Source: Dyadobacter diqingensis
GTDB taxonomy: Bacteria; Bacteroidota; Bacteroidia; Cytophagales; Spirosomataceae
DNA: 64,000 nt
Reading direction: 5' to 3'
Assembly: GCF_024220585.1 (NCBI RefSeq)
Contig: NZ_JAMXKF010000009.1
Location: 186,001-250,000 of the forward strand
A model generated the notes under the pieces. That model saw only the letters and a list, made by a program, of their open reading frames with translations. It did no database searches and was not told where the DNA came from. Numbering within the stretch: the stretch's first letter is position 1; every line of letters begins with the position of its first letter. Shown here piece by piece: positions 17,874-27,994 of the stretch. A program made the translations under genes and the position numbers.

Positions 17874-19316
17874 TTATTCCCAGCCTCCGCCCAGCGATCG
17901 GTACAATTCGATCAGCGCAAGATGTTGATCTTTCTGAACATCTGTTAATGATAACTCCGCTTCCAACACCGTCTTTTGTGCGGTGATAATTTCCAGATAT
18001 GTGGCATAACCTGTCAGGAAAAGATCACGTGAAGTGACAACGGCCTGTTGCAGAACGTCCACTTCCTGCTTTTTGAAATCCGCTAATTTTTTAGTGTTAT
18101 CTATCTTTTTCAGACTTGTACTTACCTCCTGAAAACCGGTGAGAATTGCTTTGTTATAGGCATACAGCGATTCGATGCTTGCAGCTTCCAGCCGTTTTTG
18201 TCCGGCTTTAAGTGCTTTTCTGTTAAAAATAGGCGCTGCCAATCCACCCAAAGCACTGTAAGCGATCGATCCGGAATTGAACAATAACGAACCCTTAAAC
18301 GCATTAAAACCCAGCATGCCCGTAATATTCAGGGACGGAAGAAAGGCCAGTCGGGCTGCCTGCAAATCCGCATGATTGGCTAATAATTCCAGCTCCGCCT
18401 GCTGGATATCCGGACGTCTGATAAGCATTTTGGAAGGTATTCCGGCCTGAACGCGTTCCGGGAGATTTTCATCCAGTCTGCCACCCCGCTGAATTTTCTG
18501 CGGAAAACGACCCAGTAAAAGATTTAGCGAATTTTCTGCTTCTACAATCCGCTGGTTAATCTGGATTTCCAGACTTTGTGTATTTAAAAGCTGCGCTGTG
18601 AATTGGCGCACACCAAGTTCATTTGCCCTGCCGCCTTCTTTTTGTATTTTGATATTTTCAACGGCCGACTGTTGCAGCGTAATATTCTTCCTGATAATAA
18701 CCAGTTCCAAATCCATGGCCAGCAGTTCGTAGTAAAGCCGGGCAACCTGCGCGATGAGACTGGTCGTGACCAGATGCCTTCCTTTTTCAGAAGCAAGGAA
18801 ACGTGTATAAGCAGCCTTTTTCTGCGTTTTCAATTTACCCCAGATATCAATTTCCCATGAACTACGCAATCCGGTAAAATAATCAGGCATGAACGGAGCC
18901 GGCAACCTTCTGTCTGCGTCGATGTTTTCTGAAAAATTGGTATCATAATTACCTACACCATCCATGGTATAGTCGCCAAACTTGCGGCCGCCGCCCGAAA
19001 TTTCGGCATTTACCGATGGCAGTAAAGCGCCCTGAGCGACCATGATATTGGTCCTGGCCATTTCAATGCGCTGAACGGCCATTTTTAAATCAGGGTTATT
19101 CAGTAGAGCCGTGTCAATCAACGCAACCAGATTCGGGTCTTTGAAAAAATCCTTCCACCGTATCGCGCCTATACCCGTCGAGTCTGTCTGACTTTCAAAA
19201 GTTTCGGGTGCTTTTATAGAAGAAGCATGTTTGACAGGCTGCATTACTTTACACCCGCTCAGGCAAACAATTGCGGTGACAAGAAGGGTGTTGTAAATTT
19301 TTTTATTTGTTTTCAT
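17874..19316 (-). CDS. RND efflux outer membrane lipoprotein (OprM/NodT type)
   Basis: 480 residues from the ATG at 19316. The frame runs further upstream to 19487 but overlaps the permease, and the true start is MKTNKKIYNTLLVTA, leading to the lipobox LSGC. The two TolC-type OEP repeats cover about 70-270 and 280-475. It forms the outer-membrane channel of the tripartite pump and is last in the operon after adaptor and permease. The 70-bp gap after the permease is normal for this operon type. Confidence 0.92.
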   Translation of the reverse strand: MKTNKKIYNTLLVTAIVCLSGCKVMQPVKHASSIKAPETFESQTDSTGIGAIRWKDFFKDPNLVALIDTALLNNPDLKMAVQRIEMARTNIMVAQGALLPSVNAEISGGGRKFGDYTMDGVGNYDTNFSENIDADRRLPAPFMPDYFTGLRSSWEIDIWGKLKTQKKAAYTRFLASEKGRHLVTTSLIAQVARLYYELLAMDLELVIIRKNITLQQSAVENIKIQKEGGRANELGVRQFTAQLLNTQSLEIQINQRIVEAENSLNLLLGRFPQKIQRGGRLDENLPERVQAGIPSKMLIRRPDIQQAELELLANHADLQAARLAFLPSLNITGMLGFNAFKGSLLFNSGSIAYSALGGLAAPIFNRKALKAGQKRLEAASIESLYAYNKAILTGFQEVSTSLKKIDNTKKLADFKKQEVDVLQQAVVTSRDLFLTGYATYLEIITAQKTVLEAELSLTDVQKDQHLALIELYRSLGGGWE

Positions 19317-19386
19317 CCAATGAATGCAATTAATATAATGGCAGTTACGGTTTTGTGACCATAACTGCCTGAATAAGCGGGTGGGA

Positions 19387-22300
19387 TTAATGGAGCAAGG
19401 CTTCCTCTTTTTCCAGTTTTGGGGAAGAAGGTTTTTTAGGAAGTGCCAGCGTTGCAAACAGCACGTACAATCCGGGGATGATGACAACCCCGAACAAGGT
19501 CCCGATTAACATCCCTCCGGCCGCAGCCGTACCAATAGACCTGTTGCCCAGCGCACCTGCACCGGAAGCGATACAGAGTGGAATTAGACCCGCAATGAAG
19601 GCAAAGGAAGTCATCAGGATAGGGCGTAACCTTTCTGTTGCTCCTTCGAGCGCGGCTTCAAAAACGGTACGTCCTTCTTTTTGCCGGAGTATGGCGTACT
19701 CAATAATCAAAATTGCGTTTTTCCCGAGAAGTCCGATCAGCATAACCAGAGAAACCTGCGCATAAATATTGTTTTCCAGTCCCAGTAATTTCAGGGCCAG
19801 GAAGGCTCCGAAAATACCCGTTGGCAAAGAAAGGATTACAGGCAGTGGTAACAGGAAGCTTTCGTATTGTGCCGCGAGCAAAAGGTATACAAACAAAAGA
19901 CAGATCATGAAAATGTAAACCGCCTGATTGCCCGAAAGAATTTCCTCTCTCGTCATCCCCGACCAGTCATAGGTATATCCTTTGGGCAGGGACTCCTTAG
20001 CAACCCTTTCAACGGCTTTAATCGCATCCCCGCTACTGTAACCCGGTGCTGCATCTCCGTTGATCATCGCAGACGTAAACATGTTGTAACGGGTCAGCTG
20101 TTCTGGTCCGTAAACCCTTTCAAGTTTGATGAACGTGGAAAAGGGTACCATTTCGCCACGGTTATTTTTTACATAAAGTTTTAGAATATCCTCCGGGTTT
20201 TTACGTGCACTCGGTTCGGCCTGTACCATTACCTTGTACATCTGGCCAAAACGGATAAAGTTGGAGGCATAAAAGCTACCGACAAGCGTCTGGAGAGTGC
20301 TCATTGCATTGTCAACGCTGACACCTTTTTTAGCCGCCATATCAGCATCTACATGGATCATGTATTGCGGGAAACTGGCGTCGAAACTTGTGAAAGCTGC
20401 GTTGATCTCGGGTGAGTCCGCGAGTGCCTTGATAAAATCATTGGTAACCTTTGCTGTTTGCTGTAAATCACCTTTCCCGGTGCGGTCCTGCAAACGAAGT
20501 TCAAAACCACTCGAATTACCGAAACCCGGTACGGTAGGAGGAGGGAAAAACTGGATATCGGCATCGGTCACATGCTTGGTTTTCTCTTTCATCCGGTTGA
20601 TCATATCCTGTACCGAAGCGGTACGGTTTTCCCACGGTTTCAGGTTAATCATACCCATACCGTAAGAAGCTCCCGCGGATTCGGTCATTAAGCTATAACC
20701 TGCCAGCGTAGCAACGGACTCAACCTCGTCAAAGCTTTCCGCCACTTTCTGAATTTCATCCAGAACCACTTCTGTCCTTTCCACCGTCGCGCCAACGGGT
20801 GTGGTCACGTTGACATACAACATCCCCTGATCTTCCGTTGGAATAAATCCGGTAGGTAAAATGCTGTTTACCCCCCAGGTGCCTACACAGAATGCAATAA
20901 GCAGCCCGATGGTAACCGTCCGGCGGTTGATGATGGAGCCAAGCAGGCTGCGGTATTTATTCGAAATCGAATCATAACCCCGGTTAAAACCGTTGAAAAA
21001 TCTTTGGAGCGGCGTGTTTTTCTGCGGCGTACCATGGGTGTTTTTAAGCATCAGGGCACACAAGGCCGGCGTTAATGTCAAGGCATTGATACCGGAAATA
21101 ACGATGGAAATCGCGAGGGTCACAGAAAACTGTCGGTAGAAAATACCTACCGGCCCGGACATAAATGCCACCGGAACGAACACGGCCGACATCACCAGGG
21201 TGATTGCAATAATAGCACCCGTCATTTCCTTCATCGCCTCAATAGTGGCATCCATGGCGTTGAGATGTTTCTCAGCCATTTTTGCATGGACGGCCTCGAC
21301 GACGACAATGGCATTATCGACGACGATACCAATGGCCAGTACCAGTGCAAACAGTGTAAGCAAATTAATCGAAAATCCGAACATCTGCATGAAGAAGAAC
21401 GTACCGATCAAAGCCACAGGTACCGCCAGCGCCGGGATAAGTGTCGACCGGAAATCCTGTAAAAATATATATACAATGATAATAACCAGAATAAATGCCT
21501 CGATCAGTGTCCTGATTACCTCGTGGATGGATGCATCCAAAAATCTTGAAACGTCATACGATATCGTGTAATCCATGTTCGGTGGAAAAGACGTTTCCTT
21601 CAACTCGGCTACACGTTTTTTTACATTGGCAATAACGTCACGGGCGTTGGACCCGGGACGTTGTTTCAGCATGATCGACGCAGATGGCCGGCCATCCGAC
21701 TTGGAGGTCATGTTATAATCCAGGGAGCCAAATTCGATGTCGGCGACATCTTTTAGCTTCAATACAGAGCCGTCCGCATTGGCTCTGACCACAATATCTT
21801 CATATTGTTTTGGCTCAAACATTTTACCGGTATAGCGCAAAACATATTGCAGCATCTGGGTTTCTTTACCGGAACTTACGCCCGTTTTTCCGGGAGCTGC
21901 TTCCACATTCTGACCACGAATGGCCTCAATAACCTCATCTGCTGACACATCATAACCAACCATTCGATCCGGTTTCAGCCAGATACGCATCGAATAATCC
22001 TTACTTCCCATGATCTCGGCAAAACCGACACCATCAATTCTTTTTAATTCGGCAAGTACGTTGATATCGGAAAAGTTATAAACAAAACGTTCATCAACAG
22101 CGGTGTCGGAGCTCATGATATCCAGATACATGAGCATACTGTTCACCTCTTTTTCCGTGGTCACCCCTGCCTTGATAACCTCCTCAGGAAGCTCGTCAAT
22201 AACGGTTTGTACACGGTTTTGGACGTTCACTGCCGCCAGATCGGGATCGGTGCCCACCTTAAAGGAAATGGAGATCAGTGTAACTCCGTTATTACTTGAA

Positions 22301-22542
22301 ACGGATGACATATACGTCATGCCGGGAACCCCGTTGATGGCCCTTTCCAGTGGCGTAGCCACGGCTTTGGCACAAACCTCCGCATTGGCCCCTGTGTACT
22401 TCGCAGTAACGACTACGGACGGCGGAACGATGTCCGGGAACTGGGTTATTGGCAATTCTGTGAGGGCCAAAATTCCCAGCAGGGTAATAAAGATCGATAT
22501 GACCAGTGAGAGCACTGGTCGTTTTATGAAAGTTTCAAACAT
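19387..22542 (-). CDS. RND multidrug efflux permease (HAE1/AcrB type)
   Basis: 1051 residues, the full length for AcrB-like proton antiporters: 12 transmembrane helices and two large periplasmic loops. It starts MFETFIKRPVLSLVISIFI. In the fourth helix the proton-relay region reads IGIVVDNAIVVVEAV: one Asp is kept and the second position of the AcrB Asp-Asp pair is Asn, a substitution also seen in many homologues. The helix-10 lysine is in LGKNAILIIEYA. It is the middle gene of adaptor-permease-channel. Confidence 0.95.
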   Translation of the reverse strand: MFETFIKRPVLSLVISIFITLLGILALTELPITQFPDIVPPSVVVTAKYTGANAEVCAKAVATPLERAINGVPGMTYMSSVSSNNGVTLISISFKVGTDPDLAAVNVQNRVQTVIDELPEEVIKAGVTTEKEVNSMLMYLDIMSSDTAVDERFVYNFSDINVLAELKRIDGVGFAEIMGSKDYSMRIWLKPDRMVGYDVSADEVIEAIRGQNVEAAPGKTGVSSGKETQMLQYVLRYTGKMFEPKQYEDIVVRANADGSVLKLKDVADIEFGSLDYNMTSKSDGRPSASIMLKQRPGSNARDVIANVKKRVAELKETSFPPNMDYTISYDVSRFLDASIHEVIRTLIEAFILVIIIVYIFLQDFRSTLIPALAVPVALIGTFFFMQMFGFSINLLTLFALVLAIGIVVDNAIVVVEAVHAKMAEKHLNAMDATIEAMKEMTGAIIAITLVMSAVFVPVAFMSGPVGIFYRQFSVTLAISIVISGINALTLTPALCALMLKNTHGTPQKNTPLQRFFNGFNRGYDSISNKYRSLLGSIINRRTVTIGLLIAFCVGTWGVNSILPTGFIPTEDQGMLYVNVTTPVGATVERTEVVLDEIQKVAESFDEVESVATLAGYSLMTESAGASYGMGMINLKPWENRTASVQDMINRMKEKTKHVTDADIQFFPPPTVPGFGNSSGFELRLQDRTGKGDLQQTAKVTNDFIKALADSPEINAAFTSFDASFPQYMIHVDADMAAKKGVSVDNAMSTLQTLVGSFYASNFIRFGQMYKVMVQAEPSARKNPEDILKLYVKNNRGEMVPFSTFIKLERVYGPEQLTRYNMFTSAMINGDAAPGYSSGDAIKAVERVAKESLPKGYTYDWSGMTREEILSGNQAVYIFMICLLFVYLLLAAQYESFLLPLPVILSLPTGIFGAFLALKLLGLENNIYAQVSLVMLIGLLGKNAILIIEYAILRQKEGRTVFEAALEGATERLRPILMTSFAFIAGLIPLCIASGAGALGNRSIGTAAAGGMLIGTLFGVVIIPGLYVLFATLALPKKPSSPKLEKEEALLH

Positions 22543-22574
22543 AAGATTTAATTCAGATAAGACTTAGGAAATTT

Positions 22575-23726
22575 TTAACGTGCGCTAAGTTCAATTCCCT
22601 TTGCTGCAACGTTCAGCGTGTCCATGGAAACCGTTTTAGGGTTGATGGTCACACCTTCCTTTAATCCCTGAATTCCTTCATAAACAATTTTATCGCCTGC
22701 TTCCAGCCCCGATTTTACGACGTAATAAGTTGATGTTCTTGATTTGGGTACGAAACTTCTGGTTTTTACTTTGTTGTCTTTATCAACGACATAAACGAAA
22801 CTCTTGTCCTGAATTTCAAAAGCAGCCTTTTGAGGTATCAAAATCGCATTATCCAGCGTGTTCGTCAGGCGGATCGTACCGGTAGAGCCATGTTTAAGCA
22901 ATTTTTCAGGATTGGCAAACTTGGCGCGGAAGGCGATAGAACCGGTCCCTTCGTCAAATTCACCTTCCATTGTTTCAATGGTACCCTTATGGCGGAAATA
23001 AGAGCCGTCAGCAAGTTCCAGTTCTACCACGGCATCTTTGCCAGTCGTTTTTCCTCTTGCTTTTACATATTCAAGATATTCGTTTTCTGATACGTTAAAA
23101 TAGGCATAGATATTCCTTGTATCGGATAGGGAAGTCAGTAAAGTCCCCTCGTTGATCAAACTGCCTATTTTGAAAGGAAGGCGGTCGACCATCCCGTCGA
23201 AAGGTGCTTTGATCTGCGTTTGTGCAAGCTGTATGGATGCGTTGGATTTCATGGAACGTGCTTCCTCGATCCGGGCTGTTACCGCTGCATATTTTGCTTT
23301 GGCCACTTCCAGTTCCGTTTTGGAAACCACATTTTTTTCGACCAGCATTTTTACCCTGCCCACTTCCAGTTCTGCGCCTTTTGCATCAGCGATTGCGCTT
23401 TGCAGAATGGCATTTGCCTTGGCAAGTTCGGCGGCATATTCCTCATTATTGATACGGAAAAGTATCTGTCCTTTTTTTACTTCCTTTCCCTCATCAACAT
23501 AAACCTCCTCGAGGTATCCTTTTACGCGGGCATAAATTTCAACGTTTTTAACCGCATGAATATCACTCACATATTCCCTGTGAAGATCGGTTTTCTGTTG
23601 TTTCAACTCCGTTACAGGGATCGTCGGAATTGAATCTTTAATTTCTGAGGAGTCTTTGCTTTGCGTAGCACACCCGGTAGCGAACAGGCCTATGCCCAAC
23701 AAAAAAGACCAGTTGTAATTTTTCAT
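22575..23726 (-). CDS. RND efflux periplasmic adaptor (membrane fusion protein)
   Basis: 383 residues. It is a lipoprotein (lipobox ATGC near residue 19). The order is a lipoyl half-motif (VKGYLEEVYVDEGKEVKKGQ), an alpha-helical hairpin (about 100-165), the second lipoyl half (IKAPFDGMVDRLPFKIGSLI) and beta-barrel and membrane-proximal domains. It links the inner permease to the outer channel and is first in the operon. No TetR or other regulator is adjacent, but an 8-bp inverted repeat lies upstream at 23797-23816. Confidence 0.93.
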   Translation of the reverse strand: MKNYNWSFLLGIGLFATGCATQSKDSSEIKDSIPTIPVTELKQQKTDLHREYVSDIHAVKNVEIYARVKGYLEEVYVDEGKEVKKGQILFRINNEEYAAELAKANAILQSAIADAKGAELEVGRVKMLVEKNVVSKTELEVAKAKYAAVTARIEEARSMKSNASIQLAQTQIKAPFDGMVDRLPFKIGSLINEGTLLTSLSDTRNIYAYFNVSENEYLEYVKARGKTTGKDAVVELELADGSYFRHKGTIETMEGEFDEGTGSIAFRAKFANPEKLLKHGSTGTIRLTNTLDNAILIPQKAAFEIQDKSFVYVVDKDNKVKTRSFVPKSRTSTYYVVKSGLEAGDKIVYEGIQGLKEGVTINPKTVSMDTLNVAAKGIELSAR

Positions 23727-23796
23727 GATGCGTAGTAAGTAATTGAAAATTAATATGGTAAAAGGGATTTGGATTTGTTTTAGCGCATGGTTTTAG

Positions 23797-23816
23797 TTCC
23801 GTGATTGGTCACGGAA
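23797..23816. promoter_or_regulatory. Inverted repeat upstream of the RND operon, candidate operator
   Basis: TTCCGTGA TTGG TCACGGAA: perfect 8-bp arms, 4-bp centre, 70 bp before the adaptor ATG. The size and symmetry fit a dimeric repressor such as TetR or MarR. No regulator gene is nearby. Confidence 0.45.
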
Positions 23817-23958
23817 TAAGTGGCGGGACAGACAAAATGAAACATGCGCTGACACGCAGGCATTTTGATGTCTGTTAGGTCCCTGAAAGAAAATTTGCGG
23901 CTAAAAATAAATGGATGCGGCAGGAGATTATCCTACGGCATGGTGTTGCGGCCGGGTG

Positions 23959-24375
23959 TTAGAACGGGCAAAGACGATGAAGGAAACTGTAATAGTCAGG
24001 CAGGGTAAGTAATCCCTTAATGGAACCGATAACCTGCGTGGTGTAATGTCTTACGACTGATTTGGACGAAAAATGAAAGTATTCAGAAGGGACGGATTCG
24101 AAGCAGATAAAGCGGTAGCTCGAAGTCCGGTGCCGAAGCAGGTCCGTGATACTTTCTTTCCATTCAAACTCATCGGCCTTGACAAAAGTTTGTTTCAGGC
24201 AAATGGAGTCGTCAATTTCAATAATATCTTCCTGTGCTTTCGGGAAGACGGCAAAAGAAGAAAGACGTTTTATTCTTAATGTAGATCTGCACGACGCTTC
24301 TGCCTGTTCGGAGAACAGCGCAGAGGCAAGAATCTGCCCAATACAAAAAAACAATACAAAAGTTCTTTTTAGCAT
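23959..24375 (-). CDS. Small secreted protein of unknown function
   Basis: 138 residues with a plausible signal peptide (MLKRTFVLFFCIGQILASALF, then SEQAEA). The mature part has four cysteines and no family I can name. It sits between the RND operon and the MATE gene with over 200 bp on each side. Opposite-strand frames also exist here, so support rests on the signal peptide and length. Confidence 0.45.
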   Translation of the reverse strand: MLKRTFVLFFCIGQILASALFSEQAEASCRSTLRIKRLSSFAVFPKAQEDIIEIDDSICLKQTFVKADEFEWKESITDLLRHRTSSYRFICFESVPSEYFHFSSKSVVRHYTTQVIGSIKGLLTLPDYYSFLHRLCPF

Positions 24376-24602
24376 GGTGCTGACTTGTATCAGTACATTA
24401 AAAAATTCATACTTTTATAATGAATTCAAGAATGGTTGGCACTAATTAGTTGGAAATACAATAATGGGATCCAATTGTTCAAATATAATAATTCAAATGG
24501 TATAACCAAATTTTTTGAGTTGTTAACGACTGTTAACAGATTTTAATGTTTTTCTAATTAACGGGTGATCGTGGTGGATTGATACCAACGTGCTTAAATT
24601 TT

Positions 24603-25970
24603 TTAATGAAAGGTAACTGGCTGATTGTCTTTCTCTTCGTGGATATTTACGGTCTTTACTTTCCTGAAAAAACGTATGGTCAGCAAAAGCGCTGAAACCG
24701 TAAGCCCCGCCGAGAGCCCGAGCCATACGCCTGTGACGTTCATACCGGCATGAAATGCAAGGACGTAACTAAGTGGAAGCGCCAGTATCCAGTAAGCGAA
24801 AAGTGTAATAATCGTAGGAATGTTTACGTCTGCAATGCCGCGAAGGGAACCAAGTGCAGTGACCTGTATGCCGTCTGAAAATTGGAAAAATCCGGCAATG
24901 ATCACAAGGCCGGTGGCGATGCTGGTAACATCCACATTGTCGCGTATGTACAAACTGACAAGCCATTCATTGGCTGTGAGGAACAACAAACAGCTTAATC
25001 CCATTAGTAGGATGGTTGTCACAAAGGCGGCGGATCCGGCGCGTCTGACGGCATCAAGACTTTTCTGCCCCAATGCCAAGCCAACGCGAATGCTGCCCGC
25101 TGAGGCAATTCCCGTGGCCATCATGTAGGTGGTCGATGCGAGATTGATCGCAATTTGATGGGCCGCGAGTGGTGCTTCTCCGAGCCAGCCGATCATGACA
25201 ACGGCTGAGGCAAAAGCAGCGATTTCAAAGAAAAACTGGAATCCGCCCGGAACACCCAGACGCAGAATTTTTTTGATCAGCTCATTGCCAGAATCCTTTA
25301 AGTTTTGGAAATCAAAGTAAGGTTTGAAAAATTCAGAGCGTTTGATATAAATCCATATCGCAATGGCCATGAAAATCCGGGCGAACAATGTGGCCACAGC
25401 CGCACCGTTGAGTCCGAACCAATTAATGAAAACGTAGTTAAGGATCAGGTTGATGATCAGTGCCGAAACGGTGATGTACATCGCCACTTTCGGATTGGCC
25501 AGACCGTCGCAAAGCTGTCTCTGCGCTATAAACAAGAACAATGGAATATTGGAGATAACCAGAATAATCATGAACGGCCTGGCCAGCGCTGTAACCTGTG
25601 CTGTTTGCTGAAAAATATCGAATTGCCAGGCAACGAGTAAACTAATTGCGCCCAAAATCAGCCCTAAAAGCAACGAAGCTTTAATTCCGGCTTTAAAAAG
25701 TTTATTGATCTCGGCTTTGTCATCACGCCCGTTCGACTGCGCCACAAGAGCCGAAACAATGGAAAGTGATCCAATACCAATCGAGCAGATCATATGGGTG
25801 ATCGAGTTGGCCAGGCCAGCAGCACCGAGAGGAACAGCCCCAAGCATACGTCCGACCATGATATTGTCGGTCATACCCATAAGCACGACGCCCAGCTGGG
25901 CAACGACGATGGGAATACTTAACCGGATGGTGTCTTTTAAATCCTGCTGATATAGTTTGAGGGGAAACAT
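24603..25970 (-). CDS. MATE family efflux transporter
   Basis: 455 residues, normal MATE length with about 12 transmembrane helices. Near the start are SIPIVVAQLGVVLMGMTDNIMVGR (read in pieces) and the PLGAAGLANS motif; the second half repeats the pattern around GGFQFFFEIAAF. It is a cation-coupled exporter of drugs or metabolites. It stands alone, between a hypothetical gene and a divergent GNAT-SRPBCC gene. Confidence 0.92.
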   Translation of the reverse strand: MFPLKLYQQDLKDTIRLSIPIVVAQLGVVLMGMTDNIMVGRMLGAVPLGAAGLANSITHMICSIGIGSLSIVSALVAQSNGRDDKAEINKLFKAGIKASLLLGLILGAISLLVAWQFDIFQQTAQVTALARPFMIILVISNIPLFLFIAQRQLCDGLANPKVAMYITVSALIINLILNYVFINWFGLNGAAVATLFARIFMAIAIWIYIKRSEFFKPYFDFQNLKDSGNELIKKILRLGVPGGFQFFFEIAAFASAVVMIGWLGEAPLAAHQIAINLASTTYMMATGIASAGSIRVGLALGQKSLDAVRRAGSAAFVTTILLMGLSCLLFLTANEWLVSLYIRDNVDVTSIATGLVIIAGFFQFSDGIQVTALGSLRGIADVNIPTIITLFAYWILALPLSYVLAFHAGMNVTGVWLGLSAGLTVSALLLTIRFFRKVKTVNIHEEKDNQPVTFH

Positions 25971-26217
25971 TATAAATTATTTAAGCAAATTACCGGTTCC
26001 GTAATCGAAAATCTACCCGAAAGTAATATTTAATTACCTGCCTGTTACTTTTAGATTTGTGTATGTTTTGCCTTAGTTATGTAACTCAAAAATAAAAAGA
26101 GTGCATCTAATGAAATTTTTAATTACAAAATGTATATTTCGTAATCTATTGTTAAATTATTTAATCGTTTGAAATTCTGAATGTTACTTTTTAATTTACG
26201 TGACGTTCTTTTAATGT

Positions 26218-27258
26218 ATGAAAGTTTTTAGGATAAAGACGCGGCGGTTTATTTTAACAAAAATGACAGCAGCAGACGGTGATAAATATTTCAGACTGAG
26301 TAATAATGCAAGGGTAATGAAATTTGTGACCGGTTTCGCGTTGAGCCGTCATGAATCCGACGAAATGTTAAAGCTGATCCTGAAAGAGAACGAAACGGAC
26401 ACTTATTTTGGGAGATATTTAGTGGAAGACCGGAAAACGGGCGCATTGGTTGGAGCGGCTAAACTTGAAGCTTATGGCGAGGAGGTAGAAATAGGTTACC
26501 GCATCATGGAAGAGTATTGGGGACAGGGCGTTGCCACTGAAATTGCAAAATACCTGATCGGGTTTTCTGTTCGCAAATTTGGTGCACCGGCAGTCGTTGC
26601 TTTTGTGAATGTGGAAAATATGGCCTCAATCCGGGTTCTTGAAAAAGCCGGAATGAGCAATATGGAGAGGATTGAAGATATTGATGAAGTAAAATATAAA
26701 TTCATTTATTCACCTAAAACTAATCCAGTCATGAAAAAAGTGCTCTACACAATCCTTGGTTTGCTCGCCGTTTTTATCATCGCAGCCATCTTAATGCCCA
26801 AAAATTATGCTGTCGAACGCGAAATATTGATCAACAAACCAAAACCTGAGGTTTTTGCCTATCTCAAATCCTTAAAGAACCAGGATAACTGGAGTGTTTG
26901 GATGGCTAAAGACCCTAATGTCAAAAAGACTTTTAAAGGTACCGACGGCACCGTTGGTTATACATCCAGATGGGAAGGGAATGAGGAAGTGGGTACGGGA
27001 GAGCAGGAAATCAAGAAAATTACCGAGGGCGAACGGATTGATACGGAACTACGATTTATCAAACCTTTTGAATCCACGAATGATGCTTATATGATCACGG
27101 AAGTCGTTGGCCCTGAACAGACGAGGGTCAAGTGGGGATTTTCGGGAAAGATGCCAATTCCTATGAATGTGTTCCTGCCGTTTATGGGCATGGAAGATTC
27201 TGTCGGAAAGGATTTCTCTGACGGGCTCAAAAATTTAAAGAAAATTCTTGAAAATTAG
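26218..27258 (+). CDS. GNAT acetyltransferase fused to a membrane-anchored SRPBCC domain
   Basis: 346 residues in one uninterrupted frame. Residues 1-165 are a RimJ/RimL-type GNAT domain (IGYRIMEEYWGQGVATEIAKYL, VNVENMASIRVLEKAGM). Residues 172-195 read MKKVLYTILGLLAVFIIAAIL, a perfect separate N-terminus with a membrane anchor. Residues 200-346 are an SRPBCC/polyketide-cyclase domain. In relatives the second part is normally a stand-alone protein starting with this MKK segment. So either this is a true fusion, or a lost stop joined two genes and the second is also made from the ATG at 26731. No ribosome site is visible before 26731. Confidence 0.8.
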   Translation: MKVFRIKTRRFILTKMTAADGDKYFRLSNNARVMKFVTGFALSRHESDEMLKLILKENETDTYFGRYLVEDRKTGALVGAAKLEAYGEEVEIGYRIMEEYWGQGVATEIAKYLIGFSVRKFGAPAVVAFVNVENMASIRVLEKAGMSNMERIEDIDEVKYKFIYSPKTNPVMKKVLYTILGLLAVFIIAAILMPKNYAVEREILINKPKPEVFAYLKSLKNQDNWSVWMAKDPNVKKTFKGTDGTVGYTSRWEGNEEVGTGEQEIKKITEGERIDTELRFIKPFESTNDAYMITEVVGPEQTRVKWGFSGKMPIPMNVFLPFMGMEDSVGKDFSDGLKNLKKILEN

Positions 27259-27314
27259 TATCTGATTGTTTTGCCGGGATTCGTCTGTTTCCTGATTAGA
27301 ATTTTAACCGACCG

Positions 27315-27932
27315 ATGAGTACAAAAGATTCTCGAATTGACACCTACATCGTAAAATCAGCCGATTTTGCTATACCTATATTGGATTATCTAAGAGAAAT
27401 CGTTCATGGATCCTGTCCGGATGTACATGAAACCATGAAGTGGAGCATGCCTTTTTTTGAGTACAAAAATTATAATTTGTGCAACATGGCGTCCTTCAAA
27501 CAACATTGTGCATTTGGTTTCTGGCTGGGCTCTCTTTTGACAGATCCGGATCATGTACTGGCAAGCGGTACCGAGAAGAATTCTATGGGGCAGCTCGGCA
27601 GGATAACAAAAATTGAGGATCTTCCTTCGGAGGAAAAACTTGTGGGTTTTATTCACGAAGCGATGGCCCTGATTGATAAGGGTATTAAACCTGTAAAAGA
27701 ATCCGCGTCAAAGGAACCGAAGGAATTGGTCGTTCCGGAATATTTTACAGAAGCGATTAATACCAATCCGCTTGCGTCGGAGACCTTTGGGCGTTTCAGT
27801 TATTCGCAGAAAAAGGAATATGTGGAATGGATTACGGAAGCAAAAAGCGAGACGACCCGGAATAAAAGAATGGAGCAGGCGATCGAATGGATGGAAGAGG
27901 GGAAACAGCGTAACTGGAAGTACCAGAAATGA
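27315..27932 (+). CDS. YdeI/OmpD-associated family protein with DUF1801-like domain
   Basis: 205 residues. The N-terminal half (about 5-120) is the DUF1801 fold (HETMKWSMPFFEYKNYNLCNMASFKQHCAFGFW). The C-terminal half (about 140-205) is the OmdA/YdeI domain (ALASETFGRFSYSQKKEYVEWITEAKSETTR pattern). Proteins of this type are linked to resistance to bacteriocin-like peptides, with unknown mechanism. It follows the GNAT-SRPBCC gene by 56 bp and ends at a terminator. Confidence 0.85.
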   Translation: MSTKDSRIDTYIVKSADFAIPILDYLREIVHGSCPDVHETMKWSMPFFEYKNYNLCNMASFKQHCAFGFWLGSLLTDPDHVLASGTEKNSMGQLGRITKIEDLPSEEKLVGFIHEAMALIDKGIKPVKESASKEPKELVVPEYFTEAINTNPLASETFGRFSYSQKKEYVEWITEAKSETTRNKRMEQAIEWMEEGKQRNWKYQK

Positions 27933-27940
27933 TTTTTTTG

Positions 27941-27980
27941 ATAGCCGTTCACACTGATCAGGTTGTGAACGGCTATTTTA
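27941..27980 (+). terminator. Terminator between convergent YdeI-like and HmuY genes
   Basis: Perfect 13-bp arms (ATAGCCGTTCACA 27941-27953; TGTGAACGGCTAT 27964-27976), 10-nt loop, TTTTA after. It lies 8 bp past the YdeI-like stop. Confidence 0.8.
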
Positions 27981-27994
27981 TACTGGCTCAGGTA

